Positions 15,452-23,238 of a stretch of DNA of 64,000 bases are shown here, piece by piece (position 1 is the first letter of the stretch; each line of letters starts with the position of its first letter). The stretch is from Phycobacter azelaicus (GTDB lineage Bacteria; Pseudomonadota; Alphaproteobacteria; Rhodobacterales; Rhodobacteraceae). Under the pieces are notes generated by a model. It was not told the origin of the DNA, ran no database searches, and saw nothing but the letters and a program-made list of their open reading frames with translations. The position numbers were made by a program, and so were the translations under genes. The DNA lies in assembly GCF_014884385.1 (NCBI RefSeq), contig NZ_WKFH01000003.1, positions 3,566,001 to 3,630,000 of the forward strand, written 5' to 3'.

Positions 15452-18233
15452 CGGCCCCTTCCCGTTTCAAAGCCGCATCTATTATGTCTGCGCAGGCGGT
15501 GTAACGCGCAGCGAGGTCCTGCTCAAGCGCCACGAGCGTGTCGAACCCGCTGCTGCGACACAGGAACATAGCGACGCCCTCCCCCAATGTTGCCGCATCG
15601 AGCCCCTTGGGAGACAGCAGCCGCGCCGCCGTCTGCACCGACCAATATAGGGCGTAGGCACCGCGCAGGGCATCACTTTCTGCGGCACTCAGCCAACCAC
15701 AGGCGACAGCCGCCTGCAGACCACCTGCCACATCCCGCACGCCCGACGCCGACAAGAGCGCCCCTGCCTGTGCCACTAGCTCGATATCCATCATCCGCCC
15801 GGCGCCGGTCTTGGCATCCCAGATCCCGGCTGGCGCCTTGGCTGCAGCGATGCGGGCCCGCATGTTAGAAACCTCGGTCAGGATCTGCGTCTTGTCGCGG
15901 CTACGCGACAGAACCTGATCGCGGATCGCTTCGATGTCGGCGCACAGGTCATCCGGCCCCGCGATGGCACGGGCGCGGGTCAGGGCCAGATGCTCCCAGA
16001 CCCAGGCCTCGTTCTGCTGATAGTTGGTAAAGCTGGCAAGGCTGGTCGCCACAGGCCCCTGGTTGCCCGAGGGGCGCAGGCGCATGTCCACCTCGTAAAG
16101 CCGTCCCTGCGCCATCGGCGCGGTCAGCGCGGTGATCAGAGCCTGGGTCAGGCGCGCGAAATAGGGCCGCGTCGCCAGCGGGCGTTTGCCGTCCGATGCC
16201 TCCACCTCTTGCGGGTCATAGATCACGATCACATCCAGGTCGGACTGCGCGTTGATCCGTCCCGCGCCCAGCGAGCCCATGGCGACGACCGCCGCCCCGC
16301 GCCCGGGGGCGGCCCCGTGTTTCGCCGCAAACTGCGCCTCGACGCAGGGCACCAGGGCGGCGATCACCGCCTCGGCCAGCTCGGCATACTGCACGCCTGC
16401 GGCCTCTGCATCGATCAGCCCGCGCAGGTGATGCACCCCGATGCGGAAATGCCATTCCTTGCACCAGCGCCGAGCGGTATCCAACTGCGCCTCATAATCA
16501 CCTTCCGCCTCCAGCAAGGCTTCAAGCTGCTGGGTGAGGGCCTCCCGCCCCGGCCAGGGATCGAAGAACGAGCCGCCAATCACCGCATCAAAAACGCCGG
16601 AATTGCGCGACAGGAAGGTGGCCAGTTCCGCCGAGGTGCCGACGATATCCACAAGAAGATCCATCAGCTGCGGGTTGGCCTCGAACAGGGAAAACAGCTG
16701 CACTCCAGCGGGCAGACCGGCCAGGAACCCATCGAGCGCCAAGAGCGCCTCTCCGGGCTTGGCGGTACGGGCAAGTCGAGCCAAAAGCTCCGGCTTCAGC
16801 CGTTCGAAGATCTGTGCCCCTCGCGCCGAGCGCAGCGCAGGATAGGTGGGCCAGCGGGCGATGACGCTCTCATCCAGCCCCTCGGGCACCGCAGGCGCTG
16901 CAGCCGGAGCGGCATCGGGCGCAAAGAAATCCTCGGTCAGCTCATGCACCTCTGTCAGACGGCTGCGGATCTCGTCTTGCAGATCCTTCGGATCGCGCCC
17001 CATGAGGCAGGCAACACGGGCAATGCCGTCTTCGGATTGCGGCATTCGGTGGGTCTGGGCGTCATGGACCATCTGGATGCGATGCTCCACCTCACGATGG
17101 AAGCGGTAGTGATCGGTGAGGGTTTCGGCCACATCACCGGGGATCCAGCCTTTGCCGGCAAGCGCCGCAAGCCCTTCGACGGTGCCGCGCAGGCGCAGGC
17201 TTTCATCGCGCCCGCCCGCGATCAACTGCCGGGTCTGAGTAAAGAACTCGATCTCTCGAATGCCGCCACGCCCCAGTTTCATGTCATGGCCGGGCACGGT
17301 AATGGCGCCGCCGGTGCCCTTGGTTTCGCGGATCCTGAGGCGCATGTCGTGGGCGTCCTGAATGGCGGCAAAATCCAGGTGCCGCCGCCAGATAAAGGGT
17401 CGCAGGGAAGCGAGGAACTTTTCCCCCGCAGCGATATCCCCAGCGCAGGCGCGGGCTTTGATATAGGCGGCGCGCTCCCAGGTGCGGCCCAGGCTTTCGT
17501 AATAGCGTTCGGCCGCCTCCATCGCGAGTGCAACAGGCGTGACGGAGGGATCGGGTCGCAGACGCAGATCGGTGCGGAACACATAGCCATCACCGGTCTT
17601 GTCGCTGAGCAGCGCGCACATATTTCGGGTCGCACGCACCATGCCCTGCCGCGCTTCGTAAAAGTCTTCAGGCGCGAACCGGGTTTCGTCGAAAAGGCAG
17701 ATCAAGTCGATATCCGAGGAATAGTTGAGCTCATGGGCGCCCATCTTGCCCATGGCAAGGATGCTGAGGCCACCCGCCGTTTCGACATCGTCCTCACACA
17801 GCCCCGGAAGCTTCTTGCGCCGAATCAAAGCGGCAATCTCTGATTTGATCGCCACATCAGCGCAAAGCGCCCCAAAATCCGTCAACGCACCCGTCACCTC
17901 TTCAAGTGGCCAGACACCGCCAAGATCACACAGGGCTGTCAAAAGCGCGACCCGCCGCTTTGCCTGACGCAGACCGGGTTTAAGCTGGTCGCGAGGTAGT
18001 TGGCGACAATCGGCAAACACAAGATCCAATGCACGACGCGGAGCGGCAAGAGCCTCGGCCAACCAGTCCCCTTCCCGAGAGATCAATCCCATCAAATAAG
18101 GGCTGGAGCCTCCTGCCCCGGCGACAAGGTCAGCTGCCTCATTGGCAAGCCCTGGAACAAGAGCGCGCGCCTCTTTGCCAAGCACGGGATCAAAGGCATG
18201 AGGCAGGCGGCTGATATCGAATGCATCGGTCAT
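15435..18233 (-). CDS. glnE: Glutamine synthetase adenylyltransferase/deadenylase
   Basis: The protein has 932 residues from ATG at 18233; the frame extends to 18368 but that part is not family-like. GlnE attaches AMP to and removes it from glutamine synthetase, lowering or restoring its activity according to nitrogen status through PII. The two nucleotidyltransferase halves are visible: GKMGAHELNYSSDIDLICLF in the N-terminal half (deadenylylation) and GSLGAGRINAQSDLDVIVIY in the C-terminal half (adenylylation), each with its metal-binding DxD. The length is normal. It overlaps the downstream 92-residue gene by 17 bases. Confidence 0.95.
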   Translation of the reverse strand: MTDAFDISRLPHAFDPVLGKEARALVPGLANEAADLVAGAGGSSPYLMGLISREGDWLAEALAAPRRALDLVFADCRQLPRDQLKPGLRQAKRRVALLTALCDLGGVWPLEEVTGALTDFGALCADVAIKSEIAALIRRKKLPGLCEDDVETAGGLSILAMGKMGAHELNYSSDIDLICLFDETRFAPEDFYEARQGMVRATRNMCALLSDKTGDGYVFRTDLRLRPDPSVTPVALAMEAAERYYESLGRTWERAAYIKARACAGDIAAGEKFLASLRPFIWRRHLDFAAIQDAHDMRLRIRETKGTGGAITVPGHDMKLGRGGIREIEFFTQTRQLIAGGRDESLRLRGTVEGLAALAGKGWIPGDVAETLTDHYRFHREVEHRIQMVHDAQTHRMPQSEDGIARVACLMGRDPKDLQDEIRSRLTEVHELTEDFFAPDAAPAAAPAVPEGLDESVIARWPTYPALRSARGAQIFERLKPELLARLARTAKPGEALLALDGFLAGLPAGVQLFSLFEANPQLMDLLVDIVGTSAELATFLSRNSGVFDAVIGGSFFDPWPGREALTQQLEALLEAEGDYEAQLDTARRWCKEWHFRIGVHHLRGLIDAEAAGVQYAELAEAVIAALVPCVEAQFAAKHGAAPGRGAAVVAMGSLGAGRINAQSDLDVIVIYDPQEVEASDGKRPLATRPYFARLTQALITALTAPMAQGRLYEVDMRLRPSGNQGPVATSLASFTNYQQNEAWVWEHLALTRARAIAGPDDLCADIEAIRDQVLSRSRDKTQILTEVSNMRARIAAAKAPAGIWDAKTGAGRMMDIELVAQAGALLSASGVRDVAGGLQAAVACGWLSAAESDALRGAYALYWSVQTAARLLSPKGLDAATLGEGVAMFLCRSSGFDTLVALEQDLAARYTACADIIDAALKREGADASTQ

Positions 18234-18608
18234 GGCGCAACTCTGTTCCGCACGGCCCCAAGGGTCAATGCGCTTTTCATTCAATGGGTTCTGAGACGTG
18301 ATTTGCCGCGGGCGGGTGAGGCCTGCAAGCCTCGCTAGGTGGCCCGCCGCGACACGGCGCAGAGACATTTAAGAAAATCAGCTCTATTATTAACGGAAAC
18401 TTGGCGCATGGCCCGGCCGGTGCCATAATGCCGTCGAGTTTCTTGCTAATGATACCCACAGAGCGCGATGAATGGTCCATTGGCGCGATCGGCTTGCAGA
18501 ATGCAGGCTTCAGGCAACACGGATCAGCCTCCCACCTGAATCCAGACCACCACGTTGGGGTGGTCCGTAAATTGCACTCAGACTAAGCACGCAGGAACGG
18601 AGAAGACC
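18234..18608. other. Divergent intergenic region with a hairpin
   Basis: This 375-base region separates glnE (minus) from the DUF6455-type gene (plus) and must hold both promoters. GACCACC and GGTGGTC at 18545-18565 form a 7-bp stem with a 7-base loop, 44 bases before the TTG start of the plus-strand gene. This may be an operator or leader hairpin. No coding sequence in it is convincing. Confidence 0.35.
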
Positions 18609-18899
18609 TTGTCGAACACGGCTCCTAAGAAAACAGCACCGCCTGGATACCTGAGCAGATCCATCGGACTCGTTTCATCTGCCGCCCGCTCTGCAGGTGT
18701 AGACCTGGGCGCGGCCATGAAGAATGGCCAGATCACTGCCGTGGACTACGCGCACATGATTCACCGATGCAATTCATCAACCTGTGCGCTGAAATGCCAG
18801 CACTGGAGCCGTTCTGACCATGACAAACCCGGCGTCCCTTCATTCTGTTCCAACTTCGACATTCTGGAGAGCCTAAGGTCCCAAACCCAAAACCGTTGA
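18609..18899 (+). CDS. DUF6455-like small cysteine protein
   Basis: I choose TTG at 18609, with CGGAG about 11 bases upstream; the frame extends to 18555 but lacks a ribosome site there. The 96-residue protein has the pattern LGAAMKNGQITAVDYAHMIHRC followed by C-x4-C-x3-C and a final FCSNFDILESLR. From memory this matches DUF6455, a small family common in Rhodobacterales with conserved cysteines, possibly metal binding. Function unknown. It is monocistronic. Confidence 0.6.
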   Translation: MSNTAPKKTAPPGYLSRSIGLVSSAARSAGVDLGAAMKNGQITAVDYAHMIHRCNSSTCALKCQHWSRSDHDKPGVPSFCSNFDILESLRSQTQNR

Positions 18900-19026
18900 C
18901 CAACCGGTTGATCGCAAAGCTCTGAAAAATTGTCGTAAAGCCTGTCTGCCCCATTAACCAAATATTGGCCTATTTAGGGCCATCGTTGCCGCAGCACCGA
19001 CACCAAAAGCTCAGAGATGTTGCGCT

Positions 19027-19596
19027 ATGAAGATCAAAAGCCTCCTTGCCCGCCTCGCGCTTACTTTCGCAGCAAGCGCTGCCATTTCTGCCGAGCTGCA
19101 GCCCGGCGACCCGATGTCCGCCAAGATCTTCCTGCAGCTTCATGGGATTGAAAAACTTGCCGGCCAGATCACGCCGCTGGTGTCAGGAACCGGGCGCGAC
19201 TTCCGGGTCATTGATGGGGACTCCCTGGCGGTGGGAAACTATAACATCCGTTTGTTAGACATTGATGCGCCGCGCACTTCTCAAAGATGCACAACAGCCC
19301 AAGGCATCTATTGGGATTGCGGCGCCGAGGCGCGCCAACGCATGCGAGACCTTGTGGAAAGCGCCGCAAGCGTCGAATGCTACAGCTCTGAACAGGATGT
19401 CTATGGCCGCCATCTGGCCACATGCGATGTGGACGGCGTGGACGTAGGTGCCATGCTGGTGGAAGAAGGACTGGCCTGGCCACACCTCAATCAGGGACGT
19501 TATGTGCCCGAAGCATCCAGTGCTCAGGCCCATTCCCGCGGCATCTGGCAGGCTGACAATATCGCACCTTGGGAAGTGGCAGACGATCAGAACTGA
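19027..19596 (+). CDS. Secreted thermonuclease-family protein (SNase domain)
   Basis: A 189-residue protein with an N-terminal signal peptide (LLARLALTFAASAAISA) and a staphylococcal-nuclease-like domain. Motifs are RVIDGDSLAVGNYNIRLLDIDAP (about 58-80), with the metal-binding Asp residues, and DVYGRHLATCDVDGVDVGAMLVEEGLAWP, with the catalytic-type Arg. The arginine and glutamate of the active site appear conserved, so a secreted calcium-dependent nuclease is likely. The four cysteines around residues 89-139 could form disulfides. It stands alone and is followed by tRNA-Val on the other strand. Confidence 0.82.
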   Translation: MKIKSLLARLALTFAASAAISAELQPGDPMSAKIFLQLHGIEKLAGQITPLVSGTGRDFRVIDGDSLAVGNYNIRLLDIDAPRTSQRCTTAQGIYWDCGAEARQRMRDLVESAASVECYSSEQDVYGRHLATCDVDGVDVGAMLVEEGLAWPHLNQGRYVPEASSAQAHSRGIWQADNIAPWEVADDQN

Positions 19597-19736
19597 TCCC
19601 CGACAACCACTCTGCGGCGCCCTTGGCCAGCACTGTCCGCCACGTCATTCGGCTGAACGGAACAGACACGCCCGCAACGCGCCGTCTCGCGGTTTGTTAC
19701 GGCGTGAAATGTCAATTATCCGCGTCACGTAAAAAA

Positions 19737-19811
19737 TGGTGGGTGATAAGAGATTTGAACTCCTGACATCTTCGATGTGAACGAAGCGCTCTACCACTGA
19801 GCTAATCACCC
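19737..19811 (-). tRNA. tRNA-Val (anticodon CAC)
   Basis: On the minus strand the sequence folds as a full cloverleaf. The acceptor stem is GGGTGAT/ATCACCC, the D-arm contains AGCTCAGTGGTAGAGC, and the anticodon arm is CTTCG-TTCACAT-CGAAG with anticodon CAC, reading GUG. The T-arm contains GTTCAAATC, and CCA is encoded. Six T follow immediately, which could end transcription. Confidence 0.95.
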
Positions 19812-19953
19812 GTAGGACGAGGTATTATCGCCTGTTCCCAGCTGCTGCAAGAGGTCGATTGCAAAAATCCTCCCGTCTTTTCGCCTTCTGCCAACAGCCT
19901 GTTGAACCGAGATCGCAGCCCATGGGTCTACTCTCCCATGCAGCAGATCGCCC

Positions 19954-20409
19954 CTACCGGGTCGGCAGCACATCTCGCTGTATCATGGTTCGCAGCGTAA
20001 AGCTGGAGCGGGTATTGCGGATTCCCGGAACCCGCATCAGCTGCTCTTCCAGGAAGCGGTCAAAATCCGTCAGATCACCCGCCACCACGCGCAAGAGAAT
20101 ATCGCGGCTTCCGGTCATCAGATAGCACTCCATTACCTGATCGAACTGCCGGACCGCATTTTCGAAAGCTTGCAAAGCATCCTTGGACTGCCGCTCCAGC
20201 TCAACCGCGACGAATATCGTCACTGCAAGGCCCTCCTGCGTCTGATCAACCCGTGCAGAATAGCCAGTAATCACACCAGCCTCTTCAAGCATGGCAACCC
20301 TGCGGGCACAGGGAGTAGGCGACAACCCAACCTGCTCTGACAGCTGTGCGAGTTTGATGCGACCATTACGCTGCAATGCGGCAACAATCTTACGGTCCAT
20401 GGCATCCAT
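19954..20409 (-). CDS. Lrp/AsnC-family transcriptional regulator
   Basis: A 151-residue protein. It has an N-terminal winged helix-turn-helix (MDAMDRKIVAALQRNGRIKLAQLSEQ..., with recognition helix LSPTPCARRVAMLEEAGVI near 30-48) and a C-terminal ligand-binding RAM domain (AVRQFDQVMECYLMTGSRDILLRV). Lrp-type proteins sense amino acids. The gene is divergent from the leucine-type dehydrogenase gene, with a 147-base shared promoter region, so it probably controls that gene in response to a branched-chain amino acid. Confidence 0.9.
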   Translation of the reverse strand: MDAMDRKIVAALQRNGRIKLAQLSEQVGLSPTPCARRVAMLEEAGVITGYSARVDQTQEGLAVTIFVAVELERQSKDALQAFENAVRQFDQVMECYLMTGSRDILLRVVAGDLTDFDRFLEEQLMRVPGIRNTRSSFTLRTMIQRDVLPTR

Positions 20410-20556
20410 GCTGAAATCCCCTATTATTTCCCCATTTTTTAGCCAGAATCTCTAAACGTTAATACCTATCAGGTGGATTTTGGAGAATCTACGTTACTCT
20501 CCTGCACTACGCTTCTGGATGTCCCCTTTATCCCCTCCCAGCAGGAGCCCGCCAGA

Positions 20557-21609
20557 ATGACCATGCGCCAGATTTCCTCTGCCACTCACGAAGCCATCTA
20601 CCGCGTTGAAGACGCCGCAAGCGGACTGACAGGTTTCATTGCCATCCATTCCACCCAGCTTGGCCCTGCGGCGGGCGGGCTTCGGATGCGCCCCTATGAA
20701 AGCGAGACGCAGGCGCTGGAGGATGTCCGCCGCCTGAGCGAGGGCATGACCTACAAGAACGCCGCGGCGGGCCTGCCGCTGGGCGGTGGAAAGGCCGTGA
20801 TCATCGGCGATCCCGCAACCCAGAAGACGCCCGAAATGCTGCGCGCCTTTGGCCGCGCGATCCACAGCCTGACCGGGCACTATATCACGGCCGAGGATAT
20901 GGGGATGAGCCCGGCCGACATGGGCATTCTGGCCGAGGAAACGCCCTTTGTTGCCGGTCTTGCGTCCGGCGAGTTTGCAAGCGGCGACCCCTCTCCCATC
21001 ACGGCGCGCGGCATCTTCAACACCATTCGCACTGCCAAGGCCCACAAGACGGGTAGTGCCGATCTCGAAGGCGTCACCGTCGCGGTGCAGGGACTCGGAC
21101 ATGTGGGCTGGCACCTGTGCCGCCTTCTGACCGATGCGGGCGCAGAACTGATTGTGACCGACGTGGACGCGTCCCGCCTCGAGAAGGCAAAAGCCGAGTT
21201 TGGCGCACGCCCCGTTGCCACTACCAAGATCTACAGCGTTCAGGCCCATATTTTTGCACCCTGCGCCATTGGCGGCATCCTGAACGAGGACACCATCCCC
21301 CAGTTGCAGGTGGGGATCGTCGCGGGCGGCGCCAACAACCAGCTTGCCGGGCCCGAGGATGCAAAGGCCCTACACGACCGAGGCATCCTCTACGCTCCCG
21401 ATTTCATCGCCAACGGCGGCGGCATCATCAACGTGGCGACGGAAATCCTGAAAATCGCAGACCGCGAGACCTATGTGGCGGACAAGCTGAGCGCGCTGGA
21501 CGCGACCATGTCAGAGGTGCTGAACCAGGCCCATCAGCAGGGAATCAGTCCCGATGCCGTCGCCATCGCGTCGGTAAGGAAAAGGATGGCACGGGCTGCT
21601 GCAGCATAG
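20557..21609 (+). CDS. Leucine-type Glu/Leu/Phe/Val dehydrogenase
   Basis: The start at 20557 has an AGGAG upstream; the frame reaches 20473 but the extra part is not family-like. The 350-residue enzyme catalyses NAD-dependent oxidative deamination of an amino acid, most likely leucine or valine. It shows the catalytic-lysine region KNAAAGLPLGGGKAVI and the Rossmann motif VAVQGLGHVGWHLCRLL. The length fits leucine dehydrogenase (about 350) rather than hexameric glutamate dehydrogenase (about 450). The divergent Lrp gene supports a role in branched-chain amino acid use. Confidence 0.9.
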   Translation: MTMRQISSATHEAIYRVEDAASGLTGFIAIHSTQLGPAAGGLRMRPYESETQALEDVRRLSEGMTYKNAAAGLPLGGGKAVIIGDPATQKTPEMLRAFGRAIHSLTGHYITAEDMGMSPADMGILAEETPFVAGLASGEFASGDPSPITARGIFNTIRTAKAHKTGSADLEGVTVAVQGLGHVGWHLCRLLTDAGAELIVTDVDASRLEKAKAEFGARPVATTKIYSVQAHIFAPCAIGGILNEDTIPQLQVGIVAGGANNQLAGPEDAKALHDRGILYAPDFIANGGGIINVATEILKIADRETYVADKLSALDATMSEVLNQAHQQGISPDAVAIASVRKRMARAAAA

Positions 21610-21651
21610 CTCCAAACAGGCCTGAAGGATACCAGGTGTCCGGTTGGCACC

Positions 21652-22173
21652 GTGCACGTTGACCGGACCTGGCTTCCTGGCAAATACTGGGCCACAATGA
21701 ATGCGGCTAGACCACCTGCGAGCGCCTTGATGACGGACATCTGGAAGAATGTACCTCGAAACTGGCCAGAGGCCCAACAGCCGTCGAAAGCTTCACTCTC
21801 CAACGCCGAACGCCTGCTCGTACGCCTGAGGACCATGAACCTGCTTCCAGACCATGCTTCACGCGGGTATTGGCCGACAACCATCCTGTCGTGGAGTTCG
21901 GTTCCGATGGACATCGAGGTGTTCGACGGCGACTTCGAACTGTACATCTATCCGCCTAAGGCCCCCGGCCCCTTATTTGACGTTCATTCGTTTGACGCAG
22001 AGGACGAGGTGGCCCTCAACGAACTGCTCGAGAACGTCAAGAGCCTTGCGATACAAGGTCGGGAATCGGTGCCCGGTAGTTCTGTCCATTCGTTCGCCCA
22101 ACATGGTGACAGGGCGGTTCCATACCACCCCCTGCCCGTTCTTGGCCCACGGAACTTGTCATCCCCACAATGA
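21652..22173 (+). CDS. Hypothetical protein
   Basis: The frame runs from GTG at 21652; an internal ATG (21835) is an equally plausible start. The product is up to 173 residues. The segment LLPDHASRGYWPTTILSWSSVPMDIEVFDGDFELYIYP is protein-like, with alternating hydrophobic and acidic residues, and is followed by an acidic helix (EDEVALNELLENVKSL). No known domain is recognised. Base composition is less GC-rich than its neighbours, and it sits in a weakly coding stretch next to a toxin-antitoxin-like pair, so it may be acquired or decaying. Confidence 0.45.
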   Translation: MHVDRTWLPGKYWATMNAARPPASALMTDIWKNVPRNWPEAQQPSKASLSNAERLLVRLRTMNLLPDHASRGYWPTTILSWSSVPMDIEVFDGDFELYIYPPKAPGPLFDVHSFDAEDEVALNELLENVKSLAIQGRESVPGSSVHSFAQHGDRAVPYHPLPVLGPRNLSSPQ

Positions 22174-22194
22174 GCGACTATCTGAAGTATCAGA

Positions 22195-22214
22195 CATGAG
22201 GCGGACGCCTCATG
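22195..22214. promoter_or_regulatory. 20-base near-perfect palindrome upstream of yjhX-like gene
   Basis: CATGAGGCG-GA-CGCCTCATG has two 9-base arms around a 2-base centre. It lies 140 bases upstream of the YjhX-like start and 21 bases past the stop of the hypothetical gene. There is no T run, so it could be an operator for autoregulation of the pair. Confidence 0.4.
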
Positions 22215-22354
22215 CTATGGAGATTTTATGAAAGAGACCCGGGCATAAGCCCGTTCCCGGCATCACGCTAGGGGAACGCAGAACAGACCAAGGACACTCA
22301 CGCGAGCGGCTGAGTGGCCTGTTGTTTTGTACTCTCATGAGATCGAGACCTCAG

Positions 22355-22612
22355 TTGAACATTTCAAAACACGAGCAACGCGTGTTGCATGAACTCGCCC
22401 TTGGCGGGGCAATCCACCATGAACGCTGCGAGAACGGCAAGATCGGCAGCATCACCTGTTACACCCGCGAAGGACATGTGCTGTCGGACTGCACATTCGG
22501 CGTCTTTCAGCGCCTCAGGAAGCGGCGCTTCATCCAATCGCGGGGCGGCCAGCCCTATCGCGCTTCGCGCCTTGGCATCAAAGCCGTGCGCGCGCAACTC
22601 AACCAACGATAG
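22355..22612 (+). CDS. yjhX: YjhX-family toxin-like protein
   Basis: With TTG at 22355 the product is 85 residues, the same length as E. coli YjhX as I remember it. It begins MNISKHEQRVLHELALGGAI and includes ITCYTREGHVLSDCTFGVFQRL and a C-terminal GGQPYRASRLGIKAVRAQL, all characteristic of the YjhX family. E. coli YjhX is described as a toxin paired with the acetyltransferase-like YjhQ. The next gene here, 25 bases downstream, encodes a GNAT protein, matching that arrangement. An earlier in-frame start at 22322 adds residues absent from the family. Confidence 0.75.
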   Translation: MNISKHEQRVLHELALGGAIHHERCENGKIGSITCYTREGHVLSDCTFGVFQRLRKRRFIQSRGGQPYRASRLGIKAVRAQLNQR

Positions 22613-22637
22613 CCTCCCATTCGGAAAGGACCGCATC

Positions 22638-23177
22638 ATGGGCTACACCTCCAACCACACAGAGCGGCGCGAGGAGATTTGCGCCCTTTTCACCGCTTCG
22701 TTCACCGATTCCGAAGGCGCCGGTGAAGGGAAACTGATCGGACAACTGGTGGCGGATATCTTCGATACCGTGGCCGAGGAGGATCTGTTTGCCTTCTCGG
22801 CCCTGGATGAGGGCAGGATTGTTGCCACGATCCTCTTTACCCGCATGAGCTACCCCGAGGACACGCGCACGGTGTTTCTGTTGTCGCCGGTGGCCGTTGC
22901 AACCGACCATCAGGGCAAAGGCATCGGACAGGATCTGTTGCGCCACGGGCTGATCAGCCTGCAACAGCGGGGCGTCGATGTGGTGCTGACCTATGGGGAT
23001 ATCAAATTTTATTCAAAAGTTGGCTTCAACCAGATCAGCGAAGATGACGCGGCTGCGCCCATGCCCCTGTCCTATCCGCATGGATGGCTCGGGCAATCTC
23101 TGCACTCAACCTCACTAGAGCCACTCAAGGGGGACGCAAACTGCGTTACAGCGTTTCGCCAACCCGATTTGTGGTGA
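22638..23177 (+). CDS. GNAT acetyltransferase, YjhQ-like
   Basis: A 179-residue protein with a good ribosome site (GGAAAGGA) before ATG 22638. It has the GNAT fold: motif A is SPVAVATDHQGKGIGQDLLRHGL near residues 79-101, with the acetyl-CoA-binding HQGKGIG. The C-terminal YGDIKFYSKVGFNQI segment is typical of the YjhQ/YhbS type. It directly follows the YjhX-like gene, so it is the likely antitoxin of that pair, acting by acetylation or direct binding. It could also be an unrelated acetyltransferase. Confidence 0.8.
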   Translation: MGYTSNHTERREEICALFTASFTDSEGAGEGKLIGQLVADIFDTVAEEDLFAFSALDEGRIVATILFTRMSYPEDTRTVFLLSPVAVATDHQGKGIGQDLLRHGLISLQQRGVDVVLTYGDIKFYSKVGFNQISEDDAAAPMPLSYPHGWLGQSLHSTSLEPLKGDANCVTAFRQPDLW

Positions 23178-23190
23178 ACCCAGCTGCAAA

Positions 23191-23217
23191 AAAGGCGGCC
23201 CGCAATGGGCCGCCTTT
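23191..23217. terminator. Bidirectional terminator between the GNAT gene and lon
   Basis: AAAGGCGGCCC and GGGCCGCCTTT form an 11-bp stem with a GCAAT loop, flanked by A and T runs on both sides. It lies between the convergent GNAT and lon genes and can end transcription in both directions. Confidence 0.9.
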
Positions 23218-23238
23218 CTTCTAACATGATGGTCGCGA

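Noticed and set aside
15990..17843. A 617-codon plus-strand open frame opposite glnE
   Set aside because: Antisense shadow of glnE caused by high GC third positions; no family features.
19737..19811. tRNA-Val as an integration site for a genomic island
   Set aside because: No integrase, no repeated tRNA 3' end and ordinary genes on both sides.
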